Source: Hydractinia symbiolongicarpus
Taxonomy: Eukaryota > Cnidaria > Hydrozoa > Anthoathecata > Hydractiniidae
Reading direction: 5' to 3'
DNA: 64,000 bases
NCBI RefSeq assembly: GCF_029227915.1
Contig: NC_079878.1
Location: forward strand, 31,523,501 to 31,587,500
Shown here: positions 63,801 through 64,000 of the stretch, piece after piece
How positions within the stretch are numbered: the stretch's first letter is position 1
Layout: each line of letters begins with the position of its first letter
The notes under the pieces: model-generated
The model's input: the letters and a program-made list of their open reading frames with translations, nothing else
Database searches by the model: none
Told to the model about the DNA's origin: nothing
Program-made: the position numbers and the translations under genes

Positions 63801-64000
63801 AGCCCGGGATTTACGTGAAATCGCGGGTTTTCATTTGCCGGACATTAAACCTCTCTTATTAAGCGTCTCATGAAAAATGAAAGCATTTTTGAAAACTACA
63901 AGTCTCATGCGTTTTAGTGGCGAAAAAATAATTTAAAAAATCGTTCGGCAAATGAGTTTACTCCCTGGGTACTTTCTTTGTATACTTTTGACTATACGGG

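Larger units (their letters stand above)
1032..64000 (+). repeat. 203-bp satellite DNA array, about 310 head-to-tail monomers, continuing past the window
   Basis: The landmark CCGGGATTTACGGG recurs at about 1041, 1242, 1444 and 1647 and onward to the end, giving a unit of 203 bp (204 bp in some subfamilies, occasionally 201-202 or 212). All monomers have the same orientation, and I see no inverted copies or inserted elements. In reading order a typical monomer has an AT-rich segment beginning CGTCTCATCAAAAATG, a second AT-rich block (GGTGAAAAAATAATTTAAAA), then CTCCCTGGGTACTTTCTTTG, GTATAC, a GC-rich segment with four GGG triplets, and TTTGCCGGCGATTAAAC. My hand-built consensus has about 38% GC and 13 CpG. 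The array starts with an incomplete monomer at about 1032 and is cut by the window end. The unit length is close to one nucleosome plus linker, as in many centromeric satellites; a centromeric role is possible but not shown. Confidence 0.98.

Noticed and set aside
1032-64000. CRISPR array
   Set aside because: The whole 203-bp unit repeats with small changes; there are no short constant repeats separated by unique spacers.
1032-64000. CENP-B box in the monomer
   Set aside because: I looked on both strands for TTCG-four bases-A-two bases-CGGG. The nearest site, TTCGGGAAATG, keeps the A but lacks the CGGG half.

Overview
The window is almost entirely one satellite DNA array. Roughly the first 1 kb is single-copy sequence. 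From about base 1032 to the last base (about 63 kb, roughly 310 copies) it is an uninterrupted, head-to-tail array of a 203-bp monomer, all in the same orientation, and it runs off the right edge. This points to a eukaryotic nuclear chromosome assembled from long reads, at a heterochromatic, pericentromeric, centromeric or subtelomeric site. I see no prokaryotic operons, no RNA genes, no CRISPR array, no recognisable transposon and no telomere repeats. I cannot name the organism. The monomer is AT-rich overall (about 38% GC in a consensus I assembled by eye) but strikingly not CpG-depleted.

Left flank (1-1031). A reading frame is open from the window edge and stops at 527. It is probably the C-terminal part of a longer protein: a clean heptad coiled coil, a middle domain I do not recognise, a His/Thr/Asp/Lys-rich linker with a duplicated pentapeptide, and a hydrophobic C-terminal anchor. 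About 490 bp of non-coding sequence follows, holding a CRE-type octamer, a candidate poly(A) signal, a 9-bp microsatellite, a short 7-bp repeat, a G-run tract able to form a G-quadruplex, and an 8-bp duplication. The satellite then begins abruptly with a damaged monomer.

Satellite (about 1032-64000). Each monomer has an AT-rich half containing a 9-bp-arm dyad and a GC-rich segment with four GGG triplets spaced 9-11 bp apart. Several monomer subfamilies are distinguished by diagnostic bases, and their order is copied in blocks. Visible block periods are 407, 813, 1015, 1218, about 1420, 1624, about 1830, 2235, about 2440, 2641, 3251, 3451 and 5484 bp, all close to whole multiples of 203. No single higher-order period covers the window. 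It is a patchwork of regional, partly nested higher-order repeats. The left-edge monomers (1032 to about 3200) carry many private changes, and some subfamilies are confined to parts of the array. Chimeric monomers mark sites of unequal exchange.

Many open frames of 60-190 codons lie inside the array, but they are by-products of the repeat. They recur wherever a monomer is 204 bp instead of 203 bp, and the subfamily differences mostly change amino acids. I do not annotate them as genes. The window therefore contains at most one protein gene, which is partial, and the notable content is the architecture and evolution of the satellite.
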